Assembly: GCA_030620115.1 (NCBI GenBank)
Contig: JAUXFG010000026.1
Span: 1-35,301 of the forward strand
DNA length: 35,301 nt
Reading direction: 5' to 3'
From: Candidatus Fermentibacterota bacterium
GTDB taxonomy: Bacteria > JAFGKV01
The position numbers and the translations under genes were made by a program. How positions within the stretch are numbered: position 1 is the stretch's first letter; every line of letters starts with the position of its first letter. This document shows positions 15,590 to 24,116 of this stretch, piece by piece. The notes beneath the pieces were generated by a model, which was given only the letters and a program-made list of their open reading frames with translations, did no database searches and was not told the origin of the DNA.

Positions 15590-15700
15590 TCAGCCCGAAC
15601 TCCTCACCAATCCCGCGTCGGCCGCGGGACTTCGTTACGCCCCGTCAGCCTCCAAATACTTCGCTCACGCTCACCAATCCCGCGTCTGACGCGGGACAGA
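15590..15700. repeat. Palindromic repeat, copies 3 and 4
   Basis: Two cores, 15611-15629 (TCCCGCGTCGGCCGCGGGA) and 15678-15696 (TCCCGCGTCTGACGCGGGA), each preceded by CTCACCAA or CACCAA, in direct orientation 67 bp apart. They fill the gap between convergent genes. Confidence 0.85.
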
Positions 15701-15721
15701 GGATACGCCTGCGGCGTCGAG

Positions 15722-17470
15722 CTACCGCACCAGCACCATCTTCTGCACTGACACCCTATCGCTGGAACGAACCTCGTAGAAGTAGACACCCGCCGCCACA
15801 TCGTTGTCCCCGCCATCCTTCCCGTTCCACACGATCTCTTGATATCCCGCTTGCAGGACGCCGTCCAGAAGCGTGGCGATCTTCCGGCCCATCAGGTCAT
15901 AAACAATCACTGTGACCTGGCCATCCGCAGGCTGCGCGAACCGGATCGTCGTCAGAGAGCTGAACGGATTGGGATAGTTGGCATCAACCTTGAAGGTATC
16001 TGGGACAGGGGCGCCGTCCTCCACGGCCACCGGTGGCGTGCCCTTGGCAATAACCCCCATGACATCCCCCTCCCGGCCTGCCGAGAAATCCTCATAGGTG
16101 AAGGCGACCATGAATTCATTCCGAGCGGCGCTGTGGGCAATACCCATCATGCTCCCCTCGTAGTTCTCCGTCGTAAAGACCGGAGTGTTTTCTGTCTCGT
16201 TGACCACATTCACGCGATCATCATCCAGCCAAATCATGTCCTGGGTCTGCGCCATATCCACGTAGAGACGTTGGTAGTACAAATCGTGTCCATTTACATC
16301 TTCGTTTCTCGGATCACCCCAGCTGACCAGGAACTCATTGTCTGCAACGCTGAAATCGATTTCTGGAGGGCCACACCAACCGTCTTGAATGCTGATGGCA
16401 TGGTTCGAGACCTCGGCGGTGATATCCCCGTTGACATCCACATACTGGGCTTCCCAGTTCTCCATATCCCCAAGGAATCCGATTCTCTGACCCCACACAT
16501 CATTGTCTTCCAATTCCGGGTCTTTCCCCTTCCAAACGACTTCACATTCTATCCACCCTTCAACTGTATCCAACAGCTCGCTATTCGCCTTGACCCTGGC
16601 TTGAAGGCAGTCGGGACCATTCTGGAACTGCTTGGAGACGACAATCGCCGAATTGGTCCAGCCGGTGTCCGGCACTGCAGAGCCGTCGGGGTTGATGAGC
16701 GCACCCAGGCCGTTCACTCGTTGGCCGTGGACATAGCCGGTATTTGTTCCGTAGACGACAAACCACTCATGCGTTCCCATGCAGAAGGTAACATCGGCCA
16801 CACTCTCAAAGATTTCCGGATCTTCGGCAATGGCGAAGTTGGTCGTAGGATCCGCGGGCGTCGGTGGGGGAAGCAGCCTTCCATCGGAATCGACGATCTG
16901 TCCAAAAACATCCGCACCCGTATAACTCGACCCTGTGGGATCGTTTCGATAGTCGCCCCATACAACAAGATACCGCCTGGTATCAAGGTTATATGCCACG
17001 GAACAGGTATAGATTTTCGCTGGATTCGAACAGATAGCGAATGTATGATCCTCGCCGGATGTAGGCGCATCTACAAAGCTCCCATCGCTTGCGATGAAGA
17101 CGCCACATATGTCGCCGTTTGCGGGGTCCCTCCAATCCTCGAACACGATCAGGAATTGATCCAGTTGGGGATCAAAATCCAGCCGCGGCCAGTACTGTTC
17201 CCCTGCTGCCAGGCAGATCGGGAAATCCGTGTCCTTGAGCGTTCCATCCCCATTCAGGAACTGCCCATAGATGTCGGAACCATCATTCCGATAGTCTTCC
17301 CAGACCACGAGATATTCATCCGCATTCGAGTTGTAGCATGCCTGGGGCCAGCCCTCCATGTGGGGATCCACACTGATGTCGAACATGGGACCGTGGCCCT
17401 GAGCAACCACATTCGTGACAAGAAAGGTCATAATGGTAAGAACGATGCAGCAAACCATCATCTTTTTCAT
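15722..17470 (-). CDS. Exported repeat protein with FlgD-Ig / sorting-type C-terminus
   Basis: 582 aa from the ATG at 17470, which has GGAGG five bases upstream; the track start (17524) precedes this SD. Signal peptide MMVCCIVLTIMTFLVTNVVAQ. The mature part has several divergent ~65-aa repeats of the form yLVVWeDyRnd...diyGqf...dG (for example YLVVWEDYRNDGSDIYGQF), a pattern of surface proteins with beta-rich folds. The last ~85 residues (YPNPFSSLTTIRF, VYDLMGRKIATLLDG, GVYFYEVRSSD, KMVLVR) form a FlgD-Ig / type-IX-secretion-like domain, indicating outer-surface sorting or attachment. Ligand unknown. A 613-aa antisense ORF over it is a shadow. Confidence 0.88.
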   Translation of the reverse strand: MKKMMVCCIVLTIMTFLVTNVVAQGHGPMFDISVDPHMEGWPQACYNSNADEYLVVWEDYRNDGSDIYGQFLNGDGTLKDTDFPICLAAGEQYWPRLDFDPQLDQFLIVFEDWRDPANGDICGVFIASDGSFVDAPTSGEDHTFAICSNPAKIYTCSVAYNLDTRRYLVVWGDYRNDPTGSSYTGADVFGQIVDSDGRLLPPPTPADPTTNFAIAEDPEIFESVADVTFCMGTHEWFVVYGTNTGYVHGQRVNGLGALINPDGSAVPDTGWTNSAIVVSKQFQNGPDCLQARVKANSELLDTVEGWIECEVVWKGKDPELEDNDVWGQRIGFLGDMENWEAQYVDVNGDITAEVSNHAISIQDGWCGPPEIDFSVADNEFLVSWGDPRNEDVNGHDLYYQRLYVDMAQTQDMIWLDDDRVNVVNETENTPVFTTENYEGSMMGIAHSAARNEFMVAFTYEDFSAGREGDVMGVIAKGTPPVAVEDGAPVPDTFKVDANYPNPFSSLTTIRFAQPADGQVTVIVYDLMGRKIATLLDGVLQAGYQEIVWNGKDGGDNDVAAGVYFYEVRSSDRVSVQKMVLVR

Positions 17471-17520
17471 GACGTCCTCCATATGCAGGAAAGTTCCAAA
17501 GGCGCCGCCGAGACTCAAGC

Positions 17521-18711
17521 TCACGCCGCCACGACGAGGGCAAGCCCTCCTTCAAGATCCTCGATGATGTCTGTGGGGGCTTCTATGCCGATAGACAAGC
17601 GGACGAGCCCGTCAGCGATGCCGGCACGCTCGCGCAGATCCCGCGACATGCCTGCATGGGTCATACTCGCCGGATGTTGAATGAGGGTCTCCACTCCACC
17701 CAAGCTGACGGCCAACTGAGCCAGGTGAACGCTCCCCATGAGCGTGCGCCCCGCCTCGAGACCCCCCTTTAGCTCGAAGCTGATCACCCCTCCATGGCCA
17801 GAGGTCTGTCTCTTGGAAAGCTCATAATGGGGGTGGCTTGGCAACCCCGGGTAGCGCACCCAGGCTACCTTGTCGTGCTTCTCCAAGTACTCGGCTACCT
17901 CTTGCGCATTCTCGCAATGGCGCGCCATGCGAAGCGCCAGCGTCTTGATTCCTCGGTGCACCAGGAAGGCATTGAATGGATCTATGGTGCCGCCTGCCAG
18001 GTTCAGCGCCTGACGCAGACGGTGGTAGTCTTCTTCTGTCTTGGGGATGATGATACCGCCCACCACATCGGCGTGCCCATTGAGAAACTTGGTCAGGCTG
18101 TGCACCACGATATCCGCACCCAGTTCCAAGGGGCGCTGGAGGATCGGACTCAAGAACGTATTGTCCACCATCATCTTCGCGCCATTCTCCTTGGCAATCT
18201 CAGCAATGGCGGCAAGGTCGGAGACCACAAGGGTCGGGTTGCCCGGTGTCTCGATGTGGATCATTCTTGTATTGGGCCGCACAGCGTCTCGCACGGCGCT
18301 CAGGTCTGAACTGTCCACAAAGCTGGTCTGAATGCCAAAGCGTGAGAAAAAACCGCCAAGCAGGCTGGTCACCGGCCCATAGACGGATTCACTAGAGATG
18401 ACATGATCCCCAGTATCAAGGAATGTGGCCAACGCCGTGTGGATGGCGGCCATGCCGCTGGCACAGCCCAATCCCAAAAAACCGCCTTCCAGCGAAGCCA
18501 AGGCCTCTTCCAGGGCGGCTACCGTAGGATTCCCAAGACGGGTATAGATGTAACCCTTCTGTTTGCCGGCAAAAAGATCGGCGCCGTGCTGGGCATCCTT
18601 GAACTTGAAGGTTGATGTCTGATAAATGGGCGGCACCACCGCCCCGTGTACATCATCTCCGACACCGGCATGCACACACCGGGAGTCCATAAGAAGGTTC
18701 TTGTGTGTCAT
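17521..18711 (-). CDS. Cys/Met-metabolism PLP enzyme, methionine gamma-lyase-like
   Basis: 396 aa, full length for the Cys/Met PLP family. The PLP lysine is in SLTKFLNGHADVVGG (Lys208, with Ser206 two before), Asp183 is in MVDNTFLSPI, the phosphate-binding pair is YIYTRLGNPT (Tyr56, Arg58), and Tyr111 stacks on PLP (ESVYGPVTSLL). The YTRLGNPT and YGPVTSL details resemble methionine gamma-lyase (L-Met to methanethiol, 2-oxobutyrate and ammonia) more than cystathionine lyase or O-acetylhomoserine sulfhydrylase, but subfamilies overlap, so substrate specificity is not certain. Cytoplasmic. The SD GAGG lies seven bases before the ATG. The exported-protein gene follows 51 bp downstream on the same strand, without functional link. 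Confidence 0.9.
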   Translation of the reverse strand: MTHKNLLMDSRCVHAGVGDDVHGAVVPPIYQTSTFKFKDAQHGADLFAGKQKGYIYTRLGNPTVAALEEALASLEGGFLGLGCASGMAAIHTALATFLDTGDHVISSESVYGPVTSLLGGFFSRFGIQTSFVDSSDLSAVRDAVRPNTRMIHIETPGNPTLVVSDLAAIAEIAKENGAKMMVDNTFLSPILQRPLELGADIVVHSLTKFLNGHADVVGGIIIPKTEEDYHRLRQALNLAGGTIDPFNAFLVHRGIKTLALRMARHCENAQEVAEYLEKHDKVAWVRYPGLPSHPHYELSKRQTSGHGGVISFELKGGLEAGRTLMGSVHLAQLAVSLGGVETLIQHPASMTHAGMSRDLRERAGIADGLVRLSIGIEAPTDIIEDLEGGLALVVAA

Positions 18712-18893
18712 TCAGTAACCTCGCTGCCTCTTTCTCTTCATTTAGATCAACAATCTCTCACTGGGTGTCAAAGCTCTCAGGAGTGCTAATGCTGGTGACC
18801 TGGTGAGACCTTCGAATCCGCAAACTCGAGCACTCGGCAATGACCGCGGCAAAGCTACCACTGTGCGCGGCTTTTTCAAGTACGCCGCACTGA

Positions 18894-18995
18894 ACGTAGC
18901 TTCGCTTCGCTCCCGTGGGTCGCCTGGAATGACAGGGATACTATTGGACGTGGCGACACGTGTCATTCTGAGGGAGCAAAGCGACCGAAGAATCT
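18894..18995. repeat. Inverted dispersed repeats (VIPGDPRERSEA / CVILREQ types)
   Basis: A TGTCATTCTGAGGGAGC-type unit (18961-18995, the same family as 153-253) faces a degenerate inverted partner ending GGAATGACA (about 18894-18934). Non-coding. No gene is supported in 18712-19550; the ORFs listed there are frames across repeats. Confidence 0.65.
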
Positions 18996-19059
18996 ATAAT
19001 CTGGGAGCGGGGATTGCGGGTATGGGGGAATGAACATCCCCTCGCCTCTGCTCGGGCAA

Positions 19060-19078
19060 TCCCGCGCAGTACGCGGGA
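19060..19078. repeat. Palindromic repeat, copy 5
   Basis: TCCCGCGCAGTACGCGGGA, a core with a diverged centre and intact arms. Arms are conserved while the loop changes, as expected for selection or amplification based on the hairpin. Confidence 0.8.
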
Positions 19079-19145
19079 CTACGCAAGAAGCGTAGATGTG
19101 GGGAGGAGTTCGGGACAAAGTTCGAGACGAGGTTTATGGGAAAGA

Positions 19146-19294
19146 TGGAGGGCCATCCGCCGGTTGTCGGATCTTCGATGCTTGGTCATGGCCGCCGTTT
19201 GAGCTGATACCGCAGACGCGACGAAGCGCGTCCCTCCACAGACTGATACCTACATATCCCCCTCTGGAGGGCCATGGTCTCTCATGGCCGCCGT
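19146..19294. repeat. GGAGGGCCAT...CATGGCCGCC dispersed repeats
   Basis: Two members: 19146-19220 (GGAGGGCCATCCGCCGGTTG onward to CGCAGACGCG) and a shorter one at 19263-19294. Related copies lie at 25940-25993 and 34968-35042. No reading frame is conserved among them. Confidence 0.7.
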
Positions 19295-19320
19295 CGGTGC
19301 TAACCCGAATTTCTCACCAA

Positions 19321-19385
19321 TCCCGCGTCCGACGCGGGACTACAACAACTGATCCGGCACTCCCTGCTTTCCGCCAGCTGGCGGA
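19321..19385. repeat. Palindromic repeat copy 6 plus 16-bp palindrome
   Basis: The core at 19321-19339 (TCCCGCGTCCGACGCGGGA) is preceded by TTCTCACCAA. At 19370-19385 is a separate perfect palindrome, TCCGCCAGCTGGCGGA, found again at 25889-25904. A partial tail GGTGAGAAGTCCGGGCTA follows at about 19454. Confidence 0.8.
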
Positions 19386-19550
19386 CTCGGTCGACCGGCC
19401 TTGGTCACAGGCCTTGCAGGCAATACCATCTCAGCCGTTTCGCGACGAAGGCCGGTGAGAAGTCCGGGCTAATCCCGCCCCTTCATATTTCGATATTCGG
19501 ATTTGACGCGTCCACAATCCTCAATTATCCCCAAGATGTGACGTAGGTCC

Positions 19551-19579
19551 TTGACAGCTTGCTTTTGATATATTATTGT
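19551..19579 (+). promoter_or_regulatory. Candidate promoter for the 19.7-22.3 kb gene pair
   Basis: Consensus TTGACA, 17 nt, TATTGT, 90 bp upstream of the TTG start at 19669 in an AT-rich stretch. Confidence 0.55.
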
Positions 19580-19668
19580 TGAGAGTGTGCAGGCGTATTG
19601 TCCAAGGGTTAAAGAGAATGGATATGGATCAAACGCTGCTGGGGAAAGGAAACAAAGGGAGGTGAACA

Positions 19669-20238
19669 TTGAAACAGCCTATGCTGATCGTCTCAATGGG
19701 ATTTGCGTTGCTGGTAGCGAGTGGTTTTCAGAATCACGCCGATGCCGAACACGTCTTCTGGGATGTCATTGCAGCAGGAGGGACAATAGAGTCGAGCTCG
19801 AGTGGGTACCGGATATCGGCGTCAGTGGGGCAGATCGGCGTTGGTCTGCTGGAAGGTTCGACCCACCGGGTGTATTCGGGCTTCTGGAATCCCGGGCTTT
19901 TTCCGGCCGTTGGCGTTCAAGATCAATATGGCTTCGGGCTGCCGGCCACCTACCAGTTGAGCCAGAATTACCCCAACCCCTTTAGTTCCCAAACGACTGT
20001 CCCGTTCGCTCTGCCCAAGCCGAGCCATGTCTCGGTGGAAATCTACAATCTTCGAGGGCAGATGATGCGACAAATCGTTCATGAGGCCAAGGAATCGGGC
20101 TACCATGTCGTCAACTGGGATGGGAGAGACGACTCCGGCCGGCGAGCCGGTAACGGAGTCTACGTATGTCGGATGATCGCAAGGCCGTCAGACGGCAAAG
20201 CTTTCGTCAAAAGCAGAAGGATAGTGCTTGTAAAGTAG
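19669..20238 (+). CDS. Exported FlgD-Ig / sorting-domain protein, TTG start
   Basis: 189 aa. The start is TTG at 19669: AGGGAGGTGA lies six bases upstream (from GGAGG), whereas the next ATG (19681) would be 18 bases away. Signal peptide (MLIVSMGFALLVASGF). A short module WDVIAAGGTIESSSSGYRIS...VGQIGVG...YSGFWNPG, common in FCB-group surface proteins, is followed by a FlgD-Ig/type-IX-like C-terminal domain (QNYPNPFSSQTTVPFALP, VEIYNLRGQMMRQIV, GNGVYVCRM, RRIVLVK). It probably acts at the cell surface as a small attachment or carrier protein. It is followed 28 bp later by the 663-aa repeat protein, likely one transcript, so the two may form a surface pair. Confidence 0.87.
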   Translation: MKQPMLIVSMGFALLVASGFQNHADAEHVFWDVIAAGGTIESSSSGYRISASVGQIGVGLLEGSTHRVYSGFWNPGLFPAVGVQDQYGFGLPATYQLSQNYPNPFSSQTTVPFALPKPSHVSVEIYNLRGQMMRQIVHEAKESGYHVVNWDGRDDSGRRAGNGVYVCRMIARPSDGKAFVKSRRIVLVK

Positions 20239-20266
20239 TATTTGTGAACCAGAAGGAGAGAAAACC

Positions 20267-22258
20267 ATGAAGAATTCAATCATCTTCCAGATTGCAGTCT
20301 TCGGTCTTGCGATCTTTGTTGCCCACGGAGCAATCCCGCAGGCCATCACCTACCAAGGATGGCTGACTGACGACACCGGCTCGCCGGTGGCAGACGGCAA
20401 CTACAGTCTGACATTCAAGATCTACGACGCGGCGAGCGGCGGAACGAGTCTATGGTCCGAGACGCATCCGAGCGTAGCCGTTGCGGGCGGGCTGTTCAAG
20501 GTACAGTTGGGCAGCGTCACCCCTATCACGCCGGCATTTGACGCCCCGTACTGGCTCGAGGTCCAGGTGGGAAGCGGTTCACCCCAGACGCCGCGCATCG
20601 AACTAAGCACCGTCCCGTACAGCTTCATGGCGATGGATGCCGATCACGTGGACGGATTCGATGCGAGCGCCACACCAACAGCCAATACACTGCTGCCGCT
20701 GGATGCCACCGGGAAGTTCCCCGAGAGCGCCATCCCATCCGTACCGGCCGGCGGAACCGCAGGTGGAGACCTGACGGGGACGTATCCCAACCCCACTATA
20801 GCCGCCAACGCCGTGAACAGCGCCAAGATCCAGGACGGCCAGGTCCGGACGGCGGATATTCAAAACGACGCCGTGACGGTGGCCAAGATCGCGCCAAACA
20901 TAGTCTCCAGTGTTGACGGGGTTAACAACGACGGCGGCGACATCGACCTGGTTGCCGGCGCAAATGTCACCATCACGCCCAACGACGGCGCCAACACGAT
21001 TACGATTGCTGCCAGTGGGGGCACCGGGGGCGACATCACAGGTGTAGGCGCCGGTCAGGGCTTGACAGGCGGAGGCACGTCTGGAGATGTCTCGTTGGAC
21101 GTGGGCGCCGGCACCGGCATAGCGGTCAGCACTGACGCTGTGGGGCTGACGTCGGCCTACGCCAACGGAGGCGCCTACGACAGCCGATTCGTCAATGAGG
21201 GGCAGAGCAACTCCGTTACCAGCGACATGATCGTGGACGGGACGATCCAGCAGGGGGATCTGGGCTTCTCTGCCGGAGACGTGACGGCGGTGTGGTCGGG
21301 AGAAGGACTCGACGGGGGCGGTGACCAGGGCGACCTTACCCTGGCCGTAGCCAATCCCCTGGAACTGACGGGGAGCTCGAACGGAGTGATCCAAGGCACC
21401 CACACAGACGGCAACTACGGCCTCCTTGGTGACGGCGCCCGGGGAGTCCTCGGCCACGGGGCAAGCGGCAACTGGGGCTACCTCGGCGGCGAGAGCGCCC
21501 GTGGCGCATACGGATGGCACGCCAACGGCCACTCGGGAGGTCTCGGCACGGCCAACTACGGCGTGGAGGGCAAGAACACCAACGGCAACTGGGGCACGCT
21601 CGGCAACAACAATAACGGCGCGTATGGGGAGTACGCCGCCAACGGCAACTACGGGTACCTCGGCAGCGTGAGCCAGGGTGCCACCGGGGTCAACGACAAT
21701 GGCAAGTATGGGGCCCTGGGCAGGGCCAGTTACGGCGTGTACTACTCCGGAGGGCTCGGAGGCACCGGAACAAAGAGTTGTATCGTGAAGACTTCACAGG
21801 GCCCCACGGCTCTCTACTGCCAGGAAAGCCCCGAGGCGTGGTTCGAGGACTTCGGCGAGGGAGCGCTGGTGAACGGCCGGGCCCACATCGAGCTCGACCC
21901 CCTGTTCCTGGAGACGGTCACCATAGATGCAAGCAACCCGATGAAGGTCTTTGTGGAGCTCGGTGGTGACTGCAATGGGGTGTATGTGGCGAAGGGCGCA
22001 ACGGGCTTCGACGTCGTTGAGCTGCAGGGCGGCGCCTCGTCGGCACCGTTCGACTATCGGGTTGTGGCCAAGCGGGCGGATTTCGAAGAGCAGAGGCTGG
22101 AAGTCTGCGAGGAGGCCAGGGACGATCCCTACCTCTATCCGGAGTTGAGAGAGAAGCAGATCCGCGAGCGAGAGCGAATGAAGGCGGCAAGGGAAGAGGA
22201 GGCACGCTTGGAGCGAGAGCACCCTGAGACCGCCGGGAGACTGAGCCCCAAAGGATAG
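20267..22258 (+). CDS. Large exported glycine-rich, tail-fibre-like repeat protein
   Basis: 663 aa, signal peptide MKNSIIFQIAVFGLAIFVAHG, SD AAGGAG. The N-terminal Ig-like region (AITYQGWLTDDTGSPVADGN... LSTVPYSFMAMDADHVDGFD) resembles that of many surface and tail-fibre-like proteins. The middle has short repeats of the kind GNYGYLG / GNWGTLGN / GAYGEYAANGNYG (about residues 385-500), probably an extended beta-helix-like shaft. The C-terminal part (FEDFGEGALVNGRAHIELDP, VVELQGG, FDYRVVAKR) recurs in hypothetical surface proteins and is followed by a charged helix (REKQIRERERMKAAREEEA). Overall it looks like a trimeric fibre or adhesin; no enzyme motif is seen. Probably co-transcribed with the preceding sorting-domain protein. 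Confidence 0.8.
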   Translation: MKNSIIFQIAVFGLAIFVAHGAIPQAITYQGWLTDDTGSPVADGNYSLTFKIYDAASGGTSLWSETHPSVAVAGGLFKVQLGSVTPITPAFDAPYWLEVQVGSGSPQTPRIELSTVPYSFMAMDADHVDGFDASATPTANTLLPLDATGKFPESAIPSVPAGGTAGGDLTGTYPNPTIAANAVNSAKIQDGQVRTADIQNDAVTVAKIAPNIVSSVDGVNNDGGDIDLVAGANVTITPNDGANTITIAASGGTGGDITGVGAGQGLTGGGTSGDVSLDVGAGTGIAVSTDAVGLTSAYANGGAYDSRFVNEGQSNSVTSDMIVDGTIQQGDLGFSAGDVTAVWSGEGLDGGGDQGDLTLAVANPLELTGSSNGVIQGTHTDGNYGLLGDGARGVLGHGASGNWGYLGGESARGAYGWHANGHSGGLGTANYGVEGKNTNGNWGTLGNNNNGAYGEYAANGNYGYLGSVSQGATGVNDNGKYGALGRASYGVYYSGGLGGTGTKSCIVKTSQGPTALYCQESPEAWFEDFGEGALVNGRAHIELDPLFLETVTIDASNPMKVFVELGGDCNGVYVAKGATGFDVVELQGGASSAPFDYRVVAKRADFEEQRLEVCEEARDDPYLYPELREKQIRERERMKAAREEEARLEREHPETAGRLSPKG

Positions 22259-22443
22259 CGCGCCGTTCCCGGCCTTTCCACAACGAGCGCCGTGAGGAGG
22301 AGATGCGGGATTTTTTCCTCTTCTCCTCCTCACAAACCTCATCTGGAGCTTCATCAGGAGTCTCATCGAATCCCTCGATCCCTCTTTCTCCCATCCCCGC
22401 CCCAGTTCCCCAATTCGATCCCATATTCCCCATTCCCCTCTGT

Positions 22444-22497
22444 TAGCCCGGACTTCTCACCGGCTTCGCTTCGAAAGCCGGTGAGAAGTCCGGGCTA
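22444..22497. repeat. Perfect 23-bp inverted repeat (hairpin)
   Basis: Arms 22444-22466 (starting TAGCCCGGACTTCTCACCGG) and 22475-22497 are exact complements around an 8-nt loop. Its arm sequence resembles the tail of the TCCCGCG palindrome family (TNGCCCGNANTTCTCACC), seen near 19454, 15594 and 8820. It could end the 663-aa gene's transcript as a hairpin, but no T-run follows. The rest of 22259-22569 holds no gene. Confidence 0.85.
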
Positions 22498-22569
22498 TAC
22501 TGCGAAGCCTAGTGGAACCAACGTGCCACGGAAAACGTCATCCAAAGGGCCGTCATGACCATCATGATT

Positions 22570-22598
22570 TTGACACCGTTGCGGGTGTCGTGTAGTTT
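22570..22598 (+). promoter_or_regulatory. Weak candidate promoter for the PQQ-propeller gene
   Basis: TTGACA, 17 nt, TAGTTT about 80 bp upstream of the start codon. The -35 matches consensus, the -10 is poor. Confidence 0.35.
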
Positions 22599-22678
22599 TG
22601 TCAATGAAGACTGGCAGCCTTGGTTGTGTTGAGGATACGCAGGACATCCCTGCGGCCCCCCCGGGAAGGAGAAGATCG

Positions 22679-24076
22679 ATGAAGAGTGCAAGACTTGTCT
22701 TGATGTCCCTTCTTTGTGTTTTCGCGTTTGAGGCCTACGGCGACTGGCCGATGGTCAATGGCGGAATGCACCGCACATCGTGGGCGCACGAAGAAGGGGA
22801 GCTTCGACCACCGTTCGATGAGACATTTACCTACTCGTGTGACGGGCAAATGCTCGCGGTGAAGGGCGACACCTTGTACATCGGTCGATCCACCGGTCCC
22901 AATTCGGTGGTTGCCGTCGACTTGGAGAGCGGTCTGGAATTCTGGACCTTCGAGATCGAGGGTTCGGGTGCTTCCATGAACTCTGTTCCGGCAATCTCGG
23001 ACTCCTATGTTTTCTGTGGTGGTCAAGGAGGTCTTGGTCTTTTCGCGGTGGATCGTTTCACAGGTGAGGAGGTATGGCGGCAGGAAATCGGGTCGATGTA
23101 TTCCAGAAATCCTGTTACCGACGGTGATCGTGTATTCGTCGTGACGGATGAACTGTACTGCTTTGATGCGGAAACCGGGGCAACTCTTTGGACATTCCCT
23201 GCGAGCGAATCGCTGACGCCTGCGGTAGACGATTCATGTGTCTACGTCAACACGGGCCAGCTTTCCGCACTGGATAGAGTAACCGGCGCCGTGAAATGGT
23301 CTGTCCCGAGTTCAGGAGGGAATCAGACACTCACCATCCATGAAGGCATGCTGTTTCTCCAAGAAGGAGAGGCTATCGTTGCAAGGGATAAGTCGAATGG
23401 TGATCTCGTCTGGTCATACGAGCCTGAGGACGCCTACATTCCTTCTTTCAGCGTAGGAGCGCTGGCGGTGTCGGATCGAGTCCTCTGCTTCGACATCTGG
23501 GAAGATGCAGATCAACGAGCGCAACTTGTTGCGTTGGAGACCGCATCCGGAGAGCACCTCTGGCATGCATCATTCGACACCATCGGGGTCTACACGCCAA
23601 CCATCGCCAATGACGTTGTGTATGTCGTGGAATGGATTCCTCAGGTACTCTGGGGATTCGATATTGACTCGGGCGACGTGCTTCTCACCGATGCGTCCAC
23701 AAGCTATTACAATCAGCCTATCGCGGCTGCCCATTCGCTATTGATCCCAGGGTTTTCGACGGTGACGCGATTCCGGAATTCAGTTCCTACGGATGGAGAC
23801 GGCGATACTCGGATTCAGATACTCCTCCTTTCTGCACATCCCAATCCATGCATGAACAAGGCGAGTTTCTCCTTCTATGCTCCGTCTGGAGGTCCAGCAG
23901 AGCTGAGCGTCTTGGATATGGCGGGCCGCGGTGTTCTGACCATGGGCCTTCAAGTCGTATCTCCGGGGCGCCATGCTCTCTTGCTTCCGACCCTCGATCT
24001 CCCGGCCGGAACGTACACGTGTCGAATGAACGTGGGCGGATGTGTAGCATCTCACCGTCTCGTTGTGCTGCGATAG
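22679..24076 (+). CDS. Exported PQQ-type beta-propeller protein with sorting-type C-terminus
   Basis: 465 aa from the ATG at 22679 (AAGGAG nearby); the track start at 22598 is upstream of the SD. Signal peptide (MKSARLVLMSLLCVFAFEAYG). Five or more propeller blades of the PQQ / quinoprotein-like type are seen: VVAVDLESGLEFWTFEI, LFAVDRFTGEEVWRQEI, LYCFDAETGATLWTFP, LSALDRVTGAVKWSVPS, VALETASGEHLWHASF. Catalytic PQQ-enzyme residues are not evident, so this is a structural or binding propeller rather than a demonstrated dehydrogenase. The last ~80 residues (LSAHPNPCMNKASFSFYAPS... LPAGTYTCRMN... HRLVVLR) are a type-IX-like sorting domain, indicating a secreted or surface location. Convergent with the C25-like gene. 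Confidence 0.87.
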   Translation: MKSARLVLMSLLCVFAFEAYGDWPMVNGGMHRTSWAHEEGELRPPFDETFTYSCDGQMLAVKGDTLYIGRSTGPNSVVAVDLESGLEFWTFEIEGSGASMNSVPAISDSYVFCGGQGGLGLFAVDRFTGEEVWRQEIGSMYSRNPVTDGDRVFVVTDELYCFDAETGATLWTFPASESLTPAVDDSCVYVNTGQLSALDRVTGAVKWSVPSSGGNQTLTIHEGMLFLQEGEAIVARDKSNGDLVWSYEPEDAYIPSFSVGALAVSDRVLCFDIWEDADQRAQLVALETASGEHLWHASFDTIGVYTPTIANDVVYVVEWIPQVLWGFDIDSGDVLLTDASTSYYNQPIAAAHSLLIPGFSTVTRFRNSVPTDGDGDTRIQILLLSAHPNPCMNKASFSFYAPSGGPAELSVLDMAGRGVLTMGLQVVSPGRHALLLPTLDLPAGTYTCRMNVGGCVASHRLVVLR

Positions 24077-24078
24077 GA

Positions 24079-24103
24079 ATCCGCAGGGATTACGCTTGCG
24101 GAT
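24079..24103. terminator. Candidate terminator between convergent genes
   Basis: ATCCGCA...TGCGGAT stem with an 11-nt loop lies 3 bases after the PQQ-propeller stop and 13 bases before the end of the convergent gene. A weak T-rich stretch follows on the plus strand. Could serve both transcripts. Confidence 0.45.
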
Positions 24104-24116
24104 ATTCATTTCACCA

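Noticed and set aside
15839-17680. 613-aa plus-strand ORF opposite the exported FlgD-Ig protein
   Set aside because: It is antisense to a gene with signal peptide, SD and recognisable repeats; its composition is that of a shadow frame, and it runs past that gene into the methionine gamma-lyase gene.
8799-19339. Repeated palindromes as a CRISPR array
   Set aside because: Copies are far apart, not regularly spaced, and are hairpin repeats without spacers or cas genes.
20603-21532. 309-aa minus-strand ORF inside the fibre-like gene
   Set aside because: Shadow of a GC-rich, repetitive coding region; no SD or family likeness.
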